A DNA stretch of 53,771 nt from Cyanothece sp. BG0011 (GCF_003013815.1 NZ_PRLH01000007.1:1-53771), one strand, 5' to 3'; shown: positions 35,564-44,743, counted from the first letter of the stretch. Numbers and translations: made by a program. The notes: generated by a model from the sequence alone, not told the origin.

Positions 35564-36523
35564 ATGACCAACCCAACCTTAGAAATTGGTGGAGTGGCGA
35601 TCGCCCCTGGCCAAAGACAACGTTTAGAGATTCCGGTGGCTCAACTGCCCACCAGAACCACCATTTCTTTGCCTGTTGTGGTGATCAATGGGCAATACAG
35701 TGGTCCAAGATTGTGGTTAAGTGCAGCCATTCATGGGGACGAAATCAATGGCGTTGAGATTATTCGCCAGATTTTAAGCAAAATTAAGGCTAAATACCTA
35801 TATGGAGCGATTATTGCTGTTCCTGTGGTTAATGTCTTTGGATTTATTGAACAGTCCCGTTATTTACCCGATCGCCGTGACTTAAACCGCTCGTTTCCCG
35901 GTTCTCCTCAAGGCTCGTTGGCTTCCCGTCTGGCTCATTTATTCATGACGGAAATTGTTAATCATAGTACCCACGGCATTGATTTACACACAGCAGCCCA
36001 ACCAAGGATCAATTTACCTCAAATTCGGGGAAATTTACGGGATACGGAGACCTATCAATGCGCTGAAGCTTTTGGCGCACCGTTGATGATTCATGCCACC
36101 ACCCGTGATGGTTCCCTACGCCAAGCAGCCAGTAAACAGGGGATTCCTGTGTTGTTATACGAAGCAGGAGAAGCTTGTCGTTTTGATGCCAAAGGGATTG
36201 AGATCGGAGTCAGAGGGATTTTACAAGTTATGGATCGCTTGGAAATGTATACCCATGCTCTAACGGAGGATCTGCCCTCTCCTTCCCTAGAAATTGAGAA
36301 AACCAAATGGATTAGGGCATCTCGTGGGGGATTATTGCATTTAGAAGTTAATTTAGGGGATAAAATCGAGAAAAAGCAATTTTTAGGCATTATTACCGAC
36401 GCATTCGGCGAAATCCTAGCAAAAATTCGTTCTCCTGATCACGGTGTTGTGATTGGTCAAGTGCAGAATCCTTTAGTGAATCAAGGAGATGCAGTGGTTC
36501 ATCTCGCTTTAGTGAAGAGGTGA
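35564..36523 (+). CDS. M14 family succinylglutamate desuccinylase/aspartoacylase-type protein
   Basis: Zinc amidohydrolase of the AstE/aspartoacylase family, 319 aa, ATG 35564. The zinc ligands are H57 and E60 of AAIHGDEINGVE and H142 of HGIDLHTAAQP; RDLNRSFPG (105-113) is the substrate-carboxylate site, and LYEAGEACRFD (about 198-208) contains the catalytic Glu. The C-terminal domain is a beta-barrel module (LGDKIEKKQFLGIITDAFGE). The substrate cannot be told; given rimK two genes upstream, removal of glutamyl groups from a tail is a reasonable inference but unproven. Canonical length. Confidence 0.88.
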   Translation: MTNPTLEIGGVAIAPGQRQRLEIPVAQLPTRTTISLPVVVINGQYSGPRLWLSAAIHGDEINGVEIIRQILSKIKAKYLYGAIIAVPVVNVFGFIEQSRYLPDRRDLNRSFPGSPQGSLASRLAHLFMTEIVNHSTHGIDLHTAAQPRINLPQIRGNLRDTETYQCAEAFGAPLMIHATTRDGSLRQAASKQGIPVLLYEAGEACRFDAKGIEIGVRGILQVMDRLEMYTHALTEDLPSPSLEIEKTKWIRASRGGLLHLEVNLGDKIEKKQFLGIITDAFGEILAKIRSPDHGVVIGQVQNPLVNQGDAVVHLALVKR

Positions 36524-36644
36524 TGGGATTTCAGAATATCCTTACACAAGCAGTTAGTAGTCAGTCAGCATTTTAAAAATATAGCTGATAGCTGATGGCT
36601 CGTTAAAACTTCTTAACCTTTGGTAGTCTTTTACCTTTCCAAAA

Positions 36645-36809
36645 TCATTCACCAAAAAACCAACTAAACAGTAGTAAAACAAGGATTAAAAGAATTAAGT
36701 GTCCAAAAGAGCCTAAACTGGTAAATAGATGAATGGGAAAAATAACCAGTGTATTCGCTGCAACCCAACTGACCACAAAAAAAAATAAGACCACAATGAT
36801 CAGAAACAT
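36645..36809 (-). CDS. 54-aa double-hydrophobic membrane miniprotein
   Basis: ATG 36807-36809 is preceded by AGAGGGGGATC, a very good ribosome site. The 54-codon frame has two hydrophobic stretches (MFLIIVVLFFFVVSWVAANTLVIF and LGSFGHLILLILVLLLFSWFFG) around a short HLFTS turn, ending at TGA 36645. Likely a two-helix small membrane protein. I do not recognise it, and it lies opposite to cpcB. Confidence 0.6.
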   Translation of the reverse strand: MFLIIVVLFFFVVSWVAANTLVIFPIHLFTSLGSFGHLILLILVLLLFSWFFGE

Positions 36810-36899
36810 GATCCCCCTCTAGTTCAGGAATATAAAGGTTTTAAGACAATTGCTTAATATTACTTTACAGAAAAACAGCATTTTTTTTAATAATATGTA

Positions 36900-37150
36900 A
36901 TAAATAATGACACAAAGGCATTGTATAAAATTAACTTGAAGGGGACACAAGTAGAGATGACAGTCATCTTGAAAACCTCTGAATAATTCTGAGACGACTA
37001 TCCAGTTTTCTCAGGTTTCTTAAGAAAACTTTTGTAAAGAACTTAGGAAACCACAGCCATTGTGACCTGTATTTACAGCACAATAGAATCTGATGGAAGA
37101 CCTGAGTTCTACCCAACTCAACTTATTAAGTCAAGTAGGAGATTAATTCA
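36900..37150 (+). promoter_or_regulatory. Upstream region of the cpc operon
   Basis: The 340 bp between the miniprotein gene and cpcB should hold the strong cpc promoter and a long leader. A TATAAA at about 36924 with a TTG(T) and AT-rich flank is a possible -10, and AAGTAGGAGATTAATTC just before 37151 gives AGGAG as ribosome site for cpcB. Exact promoter elements cannot be fixed by eye. Confidence 0.4.
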
Positions 37151-37669
37151 ATGTTTGACGCATTTACCAGAGTTGTTTCTCAAGCTGATGCCCGTGGTGA
37201 GTTCCTATCCACCTCTCAGCTAGATGCTCTGAGCCAAATGGTAGCCGAAAGCAACAAGCGCATGGATTCAGTGAACCGCATCACCAGCAATGCTTCCACC
37301 ATCGTGACCAATGCTGCTCGTGCTTTATTTGCTGAGCAACCCCAATTAATCAATCCCGGTGGAAACGCTTACACCAGTCGTCGTATGGCTGCTTGCTTAC
37401 GGGACATGGAAATCATCCTACGCTACGTTACCTACGCCACCTTCAGTGGAGACGGCAGTGTACTCGAAGATCGTTGCTTAAATGGCCTTCGTGAAACCTA
37501 TGTTGCGTTAGGTGTTCCCGGTGCTTCCGTTGCTAACGGCGTTCAAAAAATGAAAGAAGCAGCCCTCGAAATCGTTAACGATCGCAACAATATCACCCAA
37601 GGTGATTGTAGTGCTATCGTATCCGAAATCTCTGGATACTTTGATAAAGCTGCTGCTGCTGTTGCTTAA
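37151..37669 (+). CDS. cpcB: Phycocyanin beta subunit
   Basis: Beta subunit of C-phycocyanin in the phycobilisome rods on the thylakoid surface. 172 aa, ATG 37151 with TAGGAG upstream. C82 in [11 protein letters not shown] and C153 in QGDCSAIVS are the two phycocyanobilin attachment sites, and N72 in [10 protein letters not shown] is the methylated asparagine. Sequence fully canonical. First gene of cpcB-A-C-C-D-E; 96 bp separate it from cpcA. Confidence 0.97.
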   Translation: MFDAFTRVVSQADARGEFLSTSQLDALSQMVAESNKRMDSVNRITSNASTIVTNAARALFAEQPQLINPGGNAYTSRRMAACLRDMEIILRYVTYATFSGDGSVLEDRCLNGLRETYVALGVPGASVANGVQKMKEAALEIVNDRNNITQGDCSAIVSEISGYFDKAAAAVA

Positions 37670-37765
37670 AAATTAGCCTTTAAGTGGTTAATAAGCAAGT
37701 TCGTACACGATTTCAACACCGTATTCTAGGAAAACTTAGCAAAACAATCGGGAGATACAAAAACA

Positions 37766-38254
37766 ATGAAAACCCCTTTGACTGAAGCCGTCGCCGCTGC
37801 TGATTCCCAAGGACGTTTCTTAAGCAGCACCGAAATCCAAGTTGCTTTTGGACGTTTTCGCCAAGCTTCTGCTAGTTTAGAAGCAGCTAAAGCTCTAACC
37901 GAAAAGTCAGAATCCTTAATCAGTGGTGCTGCTAACGCAGTTTATCAGAAGTTCCCTTACACCACCCAAATGCAAGGGCCCAACTTCGCTGCTGATAAAC
38001 GTGGTAAAGATAAGTGTTCTCGTGACATCGGTTACTACCTCCGCATGGTAACTTATTGCTTAGTGGCTGGTGGAACCGGTCCTATGGATGAGTACCTCAT
38101 CGCTGGTATCGATGAAATCAACCGCACCTTCGACTTATCCCCCAGTTGGTATGTTGAAGCTCTCAAGCACATCAAAGCTAACCACGGTTTAAGTGGAGAT
38201 CCTGCTGTAGAAGCTAACTCCTACATTGATTACGCAATCAACGCACTAAGCTAG
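37766..38254 (+). CDS. cpcA: Phycocyanin alpha subunit
   Basis: Alpha subunit of C-phycocyanin, 162 aa, ATG 37766 with GGGAGA upstream. C84 in [17 protein letters not shown] is the phycocyanobilin site attached by the CpcE/F-type lyase, part of which (cpcE) lies downstream. Canonical length. A strong hairpin between cpcA and the next gene (38274-38335) should limit read-through so that cpcBA mRNA exceeds linker mRNA. Confidence 0.97.
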   Translation: MKTPLTEAVAAADSQGRFLSSTEIQVAFGRFRQASASLEAAKALTEKSESLISGAANAVYQKFPYTTQMQGPNFAADKRGKDKCSRDIGYYLRMVTYCLVAGGTGPMDEYLIAGIDEINRTFDLSPSWYVEALKHIKANHGLSGDPAVEANSYIDYAINALS

Positions 38255-38273
38255 TCATCTAGAAAGTGCTAAT

Positions 38274-38335
38274 GACCTGGAAAAGCGGGAGGTTGTTGGC
38301 TAATCACAGTTAGCAATCCTCTGTTTTTCCAGGTC
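38274..38335 (+). terminator. Partial-termination hairpin between cpcA and the linker genes
   Basis: GACCTGGAAAA and TTTTCCAGGTC are perfect 11-bp arms; the inner sequence GGAGG...GGCTAA and TTAGC...CCTC continues the stem with gaps. TTGTTG follows, without a real T-run, which suits a leaky terminator or mRNA-stabilising end. Such structures are usual in cpc operons. Confidence 0.75.
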
Positions 38336-38378
38336 TTGTTGTATCTAATCTGCCATTAGCATTGTTAGGAGGTTGAAA

Positions 38379-39200
38379 ATGACCAGTTTAACAGCAGCGC
38401 AACGGTTAGGTTTTGAGCCATTTGTCAATACGGCTCCAGTGGAGTTGCGAGGGAATTGGACAGATGAGCAGGCAGAAATCGCCATTCGTGCTGCCTATCG
38501 TCAGGTACTCGGGAACGATCATCTCATGTCTTGCGAACGACTCTCAAGTGCAGAATCTTTACTAAGAAATGGAGCCATTTCCGTCAAGGATTTTGTCAGA
38601 GCGATCGCCCTTTCGGAGCTATACCGCGATAAATTTTTCCATAGCAATCCCCAAAATCGCTTTATCGAACTCAATTATAAACATCTATTAGGTAGGGTTC
38701 CCTACGATCAATCGGAAATCGCCTATCACAGCGATCTATATCATCAAGAGGGATACGAAGCAGAAATAAATTCTTATATCGACTCTCTTGAATATCAAGA
38801 AAACTTTGGTGATGGGATCGTACCCTATTGTCGAGGGTTCTCTAGTCAACGGAATCAAAAAACCGTTGGCTTTAGTCGTACCTTTCAACTCTATCGAGGA
38901 TACGCCAACAGCGATCGCGCTCAAGGCAATAGTCATCAAGGTAAATTGATTCGAGAAGTCGCCCGCAATACTGCTTCCCCTGTGTACATTGGTGAGACAG
39001 CAGAAGTATTATGCGGTGTGTCCGGCGGCAACCGAGATCAAGTCTATCGCCTAAGAGTAGTGCAAAAAGCAGTTTTAGGGACAAAAACCCAACTACGACG
39101 TAGTTGTCGAGAATATCTCGTACCCTACGAACAGCTATCCAATAAATTACAGCAAATCAACCGTCAAGGTGGCAAGGTAATCGATATTACCCCTGCTTAA
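38379..39200 (+). CDS. cpcC: Phycobilisome rod linker polypeptide
   Basis: Rod linker organising phycocyanin hexamers. Start ATG 38379 ([28 protein letters not shown]), with GGAGG upstream; a TTG two codons earlier overlaps the site. Residues about 15-150 are the PBS linker (PF00427-type) domain with [43 protein letters not shown] and [13 protein letters not shown] CpcD-like domain fills the C-terminal part from about residue 205 ([11 protein letters not shown] to VIDITPA). 273 aa, normal. The paralogue follows at 102 bp. Confidence 0.93.
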   Translation: MTSLTAAQRLGFEPFVNTAPVELRGNWTDEQAEIAIRAAYRQVLGNDHLMSCERLSSAESLLRNGAISVKDFVRAIALSELYRDKFFHSNPQNRFIELNYKHLLGRVPYDQSEIAYHSDLYHQEGYEAEINSYIDSLEYQENFGDGIVPYCRGFSSQRNQKTVGFSRTFQLYRGYANSDRAQGNSHQGKLIREVARNTASPVYIGETAEVLCGVSGGNRDQVYRLRVVQKAVLGTKTQLRRSCREYLVPYEQLSNKLQQINRQGGKVIDITPA

Positions 39201-39302
39201 AGTATGCTGATAGATAACGATGAGGGTTAATAAAAGTTAACCCTTGTCCTCATTGTCCCTGTATCAAGATCAATGGTAAATCAGACAAAGGAGAACTAAA
39301 AT

Positions 39303-40190
39303 ATGCCAGTGACAACAGCAGCTTCTCGTCTTGGGACATCTGCTTTTGAGGAAACCTCCCCAGTAGAACTCCGTCCCGACTGGAGAAAAGAAGATGCTCA
39401 AGGGGTCATTCGTGCAGTCTATCGCCAAATTTTTGGTAATGACTACATCATGAAATCCCAACGCCTCAAAAGCGCAGAATCATTACTGTGTAATGGTTCA
39501 ATTAGTGTCAGAGAATTTGTCCGTGCTGTAGCCAAATCAGAACTTTATAAAGAGAAGTTCTTCTACAACAATTTCCAAACTCGTACCATCGAACTCAATT
39601 ATAAGCATCTGTTAGGACGCGCCCCCTACGACGAATCTGAGTTTGCCTATCACCTCGATTTGTATCAAACCGAAGGATTTGACGCAGACATCGATTCTTA
39701 CATCGACTCAGCAGAATATCAAGAAAACTTCGGGGAAAATATTGTTCCTTATTATCGAGGATTTAATAACCAAACCGGACAAAAAACCGTTGGTTTTACA
39801 CGGATGTTCCGTCTTTATCGTGGTTATGCCAATAGCGATCGCTCTCAATTAGAAGGGAGAAGCGTTCGTTTAGCGACCGAATTAGGACAAAATGGATCTT
39901 CTTCTGTGGTTGGACCCTCTGGTGCTAACGACGGTTGGGCTTATCGTCCCTCTAAAGCCACTGCTAGCCCCAATCAACAAGTTTTCGGTGGAACCCTTGC
40001 CTTTGGTAATGGGGAAAACAGAAGCTATCGCGTTGAAATTTCCGGTATTGGCGCAAGGGGAGCGAAAAACTATCCTAGCGTTCGTCGTAGTAGCCGTGCG
40101 TTGATTGTTCCTTACAAAGAATTATCAGCAACCCTACAACGCATTAGCCGTTCTGGTGGTAAAGTAGCGAGTATTACTCCTGCTGACTAG
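39303..40190 (+). CDS. cpcC: Phycobilisome rod linker polypeptide, second copy
   Basis: 295-aa paralogue of the preceding linker, ATG 39303 with AGGAG upstream. The N-terminal PBS linker domain ([71 protein letters not shown]) is followed by a Gly/Ser-rich spacer and a CpcD-like domain ([16 protein letters not shown] to KVASITPAD). The two copies differ in length mostly by the inserted spacer at about 190-225. The two rod linkers should sit at different positions in the rod; which number each has is not assignable here. Confidence 0.93.
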   Translation: MPVTTAASRLGTSAFEETSPVELRPDWRKEDAQGVIRAVYRQIFGNDYIMKSQRLKSAESLLCNGSISVREFVRAVAKSELYKEKFFYNNFQTRTIELNYKHLLGRAPYDESEFAYHLDLYQTEGFDADIDSYIDSAEYQENFGENIVPYYRGFNNQTGQKTVGFTRMFRLYRGYANSDRSQLEGRSVRLATELGQNGSSSVVGPSGANDGWAYRPSKATASPNQQVFGGTLAFGNGENRSYRVEISGIGARGAKNYPSVRRSSRALIVPYKELSATLQRISRSGGKVASITPAD

Positions 40191-40270
40191 AAATAAGAAG
40201 TTTTTTAGCAACTTCTTATGCTATAACTTGATCCAAAATGAGTCAATAATCGTTTAGGAAATTCTTTGTC

Positions 40271-40543
40271 ATGTTAGGTCAATCCGCATTAGTAGGATCA
40301 TCAAGTAACCCCTCCGCCAGTCGCGTTTTTGTTTACGAAGTGACTGGCCTTCGTCAAAATGACACCAACGATAAAAATAGTTATCCTGTACGTCGCAGTG
40401 GTAGCGTTTTTATCAAAGTGCCTTACGCTCGCATGAACGAGGAAATGCAGCGTATTACCCGTATGGGTGGCACCATCGTTAATATTTCATCAGCCAGTGA
40501 GTCATCGGCTGAATCATCGGCTGAATCATCCAGCGAATCGTAA
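40271..40543 (+). CDS. cpcD: Small rod-capping linker CpcD with Ser/Glu tail
   Basis: Rod-terminating linker. ATG 40271; 90 aa. The CpcD domain (FVYEVTGLRQNDTNDKNSYPVRRSGSVFIKVPYARMNEEMQRITRMGGTIVNISSA) is normal, but it ends in an unusual tail of about 14 residues, SESSAESSAESSSES, encoded by 12-bp direct repeats (TCGGCTGAATCA). Usual CpcD proteins end soon after the domain. The tail may be disordered and is potentially variable in copy number. It lies 9 bp upstream of cpcE, so the two are translationally close. Confidence 0.92.
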   Translation: MLGQSALVGSSSNPSASRVFVYEVTGLRQNDTNDKNSYPVRRSGSVFIKVPYARMNEEMQRITRMGGTIVNISSASESSAESSAESSSES

Positions 40544-40551
40544 ACATTGTA

Positions 40552-41409
40552 ATGGTGAATCATTCTCAGGATGATAAAGTTGTGGGATCATCGGTAGGTC
40601 AAGGATCTGCTGATGATCCCGCCTATACGGTTGAACAAGCTTTATCTAACTTACAGCAAACCGAAGACCCCAGCGCCCGCTATTATGCAGCTTGGTGGAT
40701 CGGAAGATTTCGCGTCAATGAACCGACGGCAATCACAGCCTTATTAACAGCATTAGAAGACGAAAGCGATCGCTCTCCAGGTGGGGGTTATCCTCTCCGA
40801 CGCAACGCAGCGAAAGCCTTAGGAAAATTAGGGGATGTATCAGTAGTCCCGGCCTTGATAGATGCGTTAAATTGTAGTGATTATTATGTGAGAGAGTCCG
40901 CAGCCCAATCCTTAGAAATGTTGGGGGATCACAGAGCTATCCCTGGATTAATTCAGTTGTTAGAGGGTGGGGTAGAAGCAGCCCAACAGGTAGAAGGTAA
41001 ACCCCATCTAAAAGAACCTTACGAGGCGATTTTAGAGGCGTTAGGCACGTTACAGGCAAAAAAAGCCATTTCTTTGATAGAGCCGTTTTTAGAGCATTTT
41101 GTCCCGAAGGTGCAATTTGCAGCAGCTAGGGCATTGTATCAATTAACTGAGAATCCTGTGTATGGGGAAAGATTGGTTAAAGGCTTGCAAGAAAAAACAT
41201 TGCAGGTGCGTCGATCGGCTTTAATGGATTTAGGAGCGATCGGTTATTTAGACGCAGTAGATGCGATCGCTAAAACTTTAGCAGAAAATAGCTTAAAATT
41301 GATTTCCCTTAAAGGGATTTTAGAACATCATTTAACTCAGCAATCAGTTACACGAGAATTAGATGATGATCTTATTCATTTGATGAATATAATGGATTCA
41401 TTACTTTAA
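40552..41409 (+). CDS. cpcE: Phycocyanobilin lyase subunit CpcE
   Basis: HEAT-repeat lyase subunit that, with CpcF, attaches phycocyanobilin to Cys84 of CpcA. 285 aa, ATG 40552. The first part ARYYAAWWIGRFRVNEPTAITALLTALEDE, RRNAAKALGKLGDVSVVPALIDAL and YYVRESAAQSLEMLGD are HEAT/PBS-lyase repeats; PLRRNAAKALGKLG is typical. Last gene of the operon and 9 bp from cpcD. No cpcF gene lies immediately next to it; the HEAT gene at 45289 looks more like NblB. Confidence 0.9.
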   Translation: MVNHSQDDKVVGSSVGQGSADDPAYTVEQALSNLQQTEDPSARYYAAWWIGRFRVNEPTAITALLTALEDESDRSPGGGYPLRRNAAKALGKLGDVSVVPALIDALNCSDYYVRESAAQSLEMLGDHRAIPGLIQLLEGGVEAAQQVEGKPHLKEPYEAILEALGTLQAKKAISLIEPFLEHFVPKVQFAAARALYQLTENPVYGERLVKGLQEKTLQVRRSALMDLGAIGYLDAVDAIAKTLAENSLKLISLKGILEHHLTQQSVTRELDDDLIHLMNIMDSLL

Positions 41410-41436
41410 TTAGGCTATTTGTTCAATAAAATCAAT

Positions 41437-41673
41437 TTAGTTGAAGGGATAATAAAGGTCTTCATAATCTCGAATTAAACAACCTAAAACATTCAGATAA
41501 TCTTGTTCTTCTGGGGTTAAACTTCCTTGATCAATTAATTGATCAACAACTTTTTGAGTTGCTTGATAAGCTTCTTCTGATGCAATAGGACGAGGAGGGA
41601 AAGCTTGTAATAATTTAAGATAAGCTTGATGATTAGGAGAACCAAGCGTCGTTTTTCCAGTTATCTGTGTCAT
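41437..41673 (-). CDS. HigA-like antitoxin lacking its HTH half
   Basis: I start at ATG 41671-41673 (MTQITGKTTLG); ATGs three and ten codons upstream are alternatives. The protein ends YLNVLGCLIRDYEDLYYPFN after about 78 residues. In HigA-type antitoxins of the family the conserved YLNVL...YE..YYPI sequence is followed by a helix-turn-helix DNA-binding half of about 60-70 residues; here TAA follows, and the next bases read IDFIEQIA* before reaching the cpcE end. So this antitoxin is truncated or a remnant. It overlaps the HigB-like gene by about 40 bp, as usual in toxin-first operons. Whether it still neutralises the toxin is unknown. Confidence 0.6.
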   Translation of the reverse strand: MTQITGKTTLGSPNHQAYLKLLQAFPPRPIASEEAYQATQKVVDQLIDQGSLTPEEQDYLNVLGCLIRDYEDLYYPFN

Positions 41674-41935
41674 ATTCTGCATGGGTAAGGACAGCACGAA
41701 CAAAAACTTTTTGATATTTATAGTCTATCAGAGTAATTAAGCGATAGTTGTTACCACTTATATTAAAGACGGTTAGATTACCCACTTGATCAGCTTGAGG
41801 AAAGATTTGACGTAGCTGGTTAAAATTTTGCCATCTTGCTTCTCTGGTGCGAGAATACCATGTTTGGAGGCTTGATTGAGCATTTGGATGTTTTTCCCAA
41901 AATTCTTTAAGTCGTCTATGGGTGATAATGTGCAT
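41633..41935 (-). CDS. HigB-type mRNA interferase toxin
   Basis: 100-aa RelE/HigB-family toxin, ATG 41933-41935. MHIITHRRLKEFWEKHPNAQSSLQTWYSRTREARWQNFNQLRQIFPQADQVGNLTVFNISGNNYRLITLIDYKYQKVFVRAVLTHAEYD has the full HigB layout: N-terminal helices, a GN.YRLI beta strand with the conserved Arg, and the KVFVRAVLTHAEYD ending with His and Tyr. HigB cleaves translated mRNA in the ribosome. The toxin appears intact, while its antitoxin lacks its DNA-binding half. Inserted between cpcE and downstream genes, on the opposite strand. Confidence 0.85.
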   Translation of the reverse strand: MHIITHRRLKEFWEKHPNAQSSLQTWYSRTREARWQNFNQLRQIFPQADQVGNLTVFNISGNNYRLITLIDYKYQKVFVRAVLTHAEYDTDNWKNDAWFS

Positions 41936-41967
41936 TATATTCTAAAATTAACGCCTCTTTATCAACT

Positions 41968-42150
41968 ATGGGACGAGTTAGACAGAAAGAATGTGATAGT
42001 TGCCATATCTCCTCAAAATTACTCTATCGAGTACAAATTGATTCCTCGCAACAGTGGCAGTTTATGTGTCCCAACTGTTGGCAACAAGTGAGTGATAATA
42101 ATCCCCACTACGTTTATGGTGGAACCTGGAAAGCTAAAAAACGCCATTGA
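41968..42150 (+). CDS. Zinc-ribbon-like miniprotein (60 aa)
   Basis: ATG 41968; ends at TGA near 42148. The peptide MGRVRQKECDSCHISSKLLYRVQIDSSQQWQFMCPNCWQQVSDNNPHYVYGGTWKAKKRH has CxxC (C9, C12) and CPNC (C34, C37) pairs, typical of a zinc ribbon, with a basic C-terminal tail. I recall similar short proteins with PHY.YGGTWKA in cyanobacteria. Divergent from the HigB gene by 30 bp. Confidence 0.7.
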   Translation: MGRVRQKECDSCHISSKLLYRVQIDSSQQWQFMCPNCWQQVSDNNPHYVYGGTWKAKKRH

Positions 42151-42300
42151 TATCGTAACACAGTCTTTTAGACTCAATTGGTTCAATTAAAGGTGAATGG
42201 TAAATTTTGCGTTAGAGTGAAAATAAGAGTTAGTTGTCAGCTAAAGTTTTGACGACTAACTTGAAAAAAGTATCAAATTTTGATTTATTATCACTCACGT

Positions 42301-44385
42301 ATGACCAACGCAACTGTAACCAATAACCCCTTACTCATCGGAAAAGGATTACCCCCATTTGATAAAATTACCCCTGATCATGTTGTTCCTGGAATGACAG
42401 AATTATTGCAAGAATTAGACACTAAATTAAGTGATTTAGAAGCCAATGTTAAACCAACTTGGGAAGGTTTGGTTGAACCCCTAACAGAAATAGAAGAAAA
42501 ATTTAGTTGGAGTTGGGGAATTGTTGGCCATTTAATGGGCGTTAAAAATAGTCCTGAACTTCGCAACGCTTACGAAACGGTACAACCGCAAGTTATCCAA
42601 TTTGTTAACAAATTAAGTCAAAGTAAGCCCATTTATGAAGCGTTTAAAAGCTTACAAGAAAGTGAGCTATGGAATACATTAGAAAATGCTCAAAAACGGA
42701 TTGTAGAAACAGCTATCAGAGAAGCAGAATTATCAGGGGTTGCTTTAACAGGAGAAATCCGTGAGCAATTCAATAAAATTCAACTGGAATTAGCGGAAAT
42801 TTCCACTAAATTTTCTAACCACGTTTTAGATGCAACTAAAGCCTTTAAACTGAAATTAACCACAGAAAAAGAAGTGGAAGGTTTACCCCCTAGCTTACTC
42901 AGTTTAGCCGCACAAACAGCACGCACAGACGGAGAAGAAAACGCTACCCCAGAAGCTGGACCTTGGGTGATTACTTTAGATTATCCCAGTTATATTCCTT
43001 TTATGAAATATAGCACCCAACGGGACTTAAGGGAGAAAGTTTATAAAGCGTTTATTTCCCGTGCAGCCAGTGGGGAATTAGACAATAATCCACTCATCGA
43101 ACGTATTTTAGAACTGCGGAAACAACAAGCAGAAATTCTCGGTTACAATACCTATGCAGAAGTTAGTTTAGCTCGGAAAATGGCCCCTAGTGTTGAAGCA
43201 GTAGAGGCATTATTAGAAGAGTTAAGAAAAGTCAGTTATGACGCTGCGGTTAAAGACTTAGAAACCCTAAAAGAATTCGCTAAAACTGATGACTTAAAAC
43301 AGTGGGATGTGAGTTATTGGGCAGAAAAACAACGGGAAACCTTATTCAATTTTACTGCCGAAGAATTACGTCCTTATTTTCCATTACCGCAAGTATTAGA
43401 TGGGTTATTTACCTTAGCAAAAAGAATTTTTGGGGTAAAGATAACGTCTGCAGATGGAAAAGCACCTGTATGGAACGAAGATGTTAGATATTTTCAGGTG
43501 AATAATGAAGCAGGAGAAGCGATCGCACACTTCTATTTAGACCCCTATAGTCGCCCCGCAGAGAAGCGGGGAGGGGCCTGGATGAATGATTGTATTGGAC
43601 GGGCAAAAATCAAGCTAGAAGAGCAATTTATGACCCGTTTACCTGTCGCTTATTTAATCTGTAATCAAACCCCTCCCGTGGATGGAAAACCCAGTTTAAT
43701 GACCTTTGATGAAGTCACTACTTTATTTCATGAATTTGGCCACGGGTTACAACATATGTTAACAAAAGTTGACTATCCTGGGGCTGCTGGAATTAACAAT
43801 GTAGAGTGGGACGCGGTAGAATTACCCAGTCAATTTATGGAAAATTGGTGTTACGATCAAACCACTTTGTTTAACATGGCCAAACATTATGAAACGGGAG
43901 AAACGTTACCCGAACATTACTATGATAAGTTAGTTTCTGCTCGTAATTATATGAGTGGTTCAGGGATGTTAAGACAGTTACATTTTAGTTTCCTTGACTT
44001 AGAATTACACCATCGTTATCAACCCAATGGGGAGGAAACTCCTGGGGATGTTCGTAACCGTATTGCTGAGAAAACTACGGTCATAAAACCGTTACCAGAA
44101 GACTCATTTTTATGTTCTTTTGGTCATATTTTTGCTGGCGGTTATGCAGCCGGTTACTATAGTTATAAATGGGCAGAAGTATTAAGCGCGGATGCGTTTT
44201 CGGCCTTTGAAGAAGCAGGTTTAAACGATGAAAAAGCGGTTTCAGAAACAGGAAAACGGTTCAGAGATACGGTGTTAGCATTAGGGGGCAGTTTGGACCC
44301 GATGGAAGTGTTTAAAGCATTCCGTGGACGGGAACCGCAAACGGAACCTTTGTTAAGACATAGTGGTTTATTACAAACTGCATAA
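42301..44385 (+). CDS. prlC: M3 family oligopeptidase (oligopeptidase A/PrlC type)
   Basis: Zinc metallopeptidase that breaks down short peptides in the cytoplasm. I set the start at ATG 42301 (MTNATVTNNPLLIGKGLPPFDKITPDHVVPGM); an ATG-less frame extends seven codons upstream. The thimet-family zinc motif is HEFGHGLQHML (H477) followed downstream by an Asp/Glu ligand region (GINNVEWDAVELPSQFMENW). Residues 1-450 are the helical lid domain. About 694 aa, typical. Possible role also in signal-peptide turnover, from homologues. Followed by a perfect inverted repeat. Confidence 0.93.
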   Translation: MTNATVTNNPLLIGKGLPPFDKITPDHVVPGMTELLQELDTKLSDLEANVKPTWEGLVEPLTEIEEKFSWSWGIVGHLMGVKNSPELRNAYETVQPQVIQFVNKLSQSKPIYEAFKSLQESELWNTLENAQKRIVETAIREAELSGVALTGEIREQFNKIQLELAEISTKFSNHVLDATKAFKLKLTTEKEVEGLPPSLLSLAAQTARTDGEENATPEAGPWVITLDYPSYIPFMKYSTQRDLREKVYKAFISRAASGELDNNPLIERILELRKQQAEILGYNTYAEVSLARKMAPSVEAVEALLEELRKVSYDAAVKDLETLKEFAKTDDLKQWDVSYWAEKQRETLFNFTAEELRPYFPLPQVLDGLFTLAKRIFGVKITSADGKAPVWNEDVRYFQVNNEAGEAIAHFYLDPYSRPAEKRGGAWMNDCIGRAKIKLEEQFMTRLPVAYLICNQTPPVDGKPSLMTFDEVTTLFHEFGHGLQHMLTKVDYPGAAGINNVEWDAVELPSQFMENWCYDQTTLFNMAKHYETGETLPEHYYDKLVSARNYMSGSGMLRQLHFSFLDLELHHRYQPNGEETPGDVRNRIAEKTTVIKPLPEDSFLCSFGHIFAGGYAAGYYSYKWAEVLSADAFSAFEEAGLNDEKAVSETGKRFRDTVLALGGSLDPMEVFKAFRGREPQTEPLLRHSGLLQTA

Positions 44386-44394
44386 TCTATCATT

Positions 44395-44425
44395 TAAGTG
44401 CGTTATTATTCTAGTAACGCACTTA
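44395..44425 (+). terminator. Hairpin after the M3 peptidase gene
   Basis: Perfect 11-bp arms TAAGTGCGTTA / TAACGCACTTA around a 9-base loop, 10 bp past the stop. No long T-run follows (CTTATTTATT), so termination is likely but not certain. Confidence 0.7.
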
Positions 44426-44440
44426 CTTATTTATTCGTGA

Positions 44441-44743
44441 GGGTTAAAAACCATTAATCCTAAAAGAAGTGATCACTCTGAAGAAAGACGAAAAGAAGGA
44501 AGAAGGGTTAGTCCTGCTTTTAATGATGCAGTGAATGCAAAAAAAAGTGATGTTTTTCTTCAAGAAGATGATAGATATGTGGTTAGGGGAAAGAGAGGAA
44601 GAGAACACATTTTTGAGAAAGATGGGTAGTTAGTAACAACAATTAATCGTTCTTCTCAAGCACATTTAATGAAAATTCGTCGAAATGAAAGACGACCCAT
44701 TACTGATAATGAATTTATTGAATTTAAGGAGTTATTTAAATGA
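44441..44743 (+). pseudogene. Relic toxin-like C-terminus with an internal stop
   Basis: A frame with no start codon reads NPKRSDHSEERRKEGRRVSPAFNDAVNAKKSDVF..DDRYVVRGKRGREHIFEKDG, hits TAG at 44627-44629, and continues in the same frame as LVTTINRSSQAHLMKIRRNERRPITDNEFIEFKELFK to TGA 44741. The whole 96-residue segment reads as protein. It overlaps the next ATG by ATGA (44740-44743), as in translationally coupled toxin-immunity pairs. The basic C-terminal domain and coupled partner suggest a polymorphic-toxin or contact-dependent-type C-terminal domain, but I do not recognise the family. N-terminus missing and TAG present, so dead or decayed. Confidence 0.5.
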
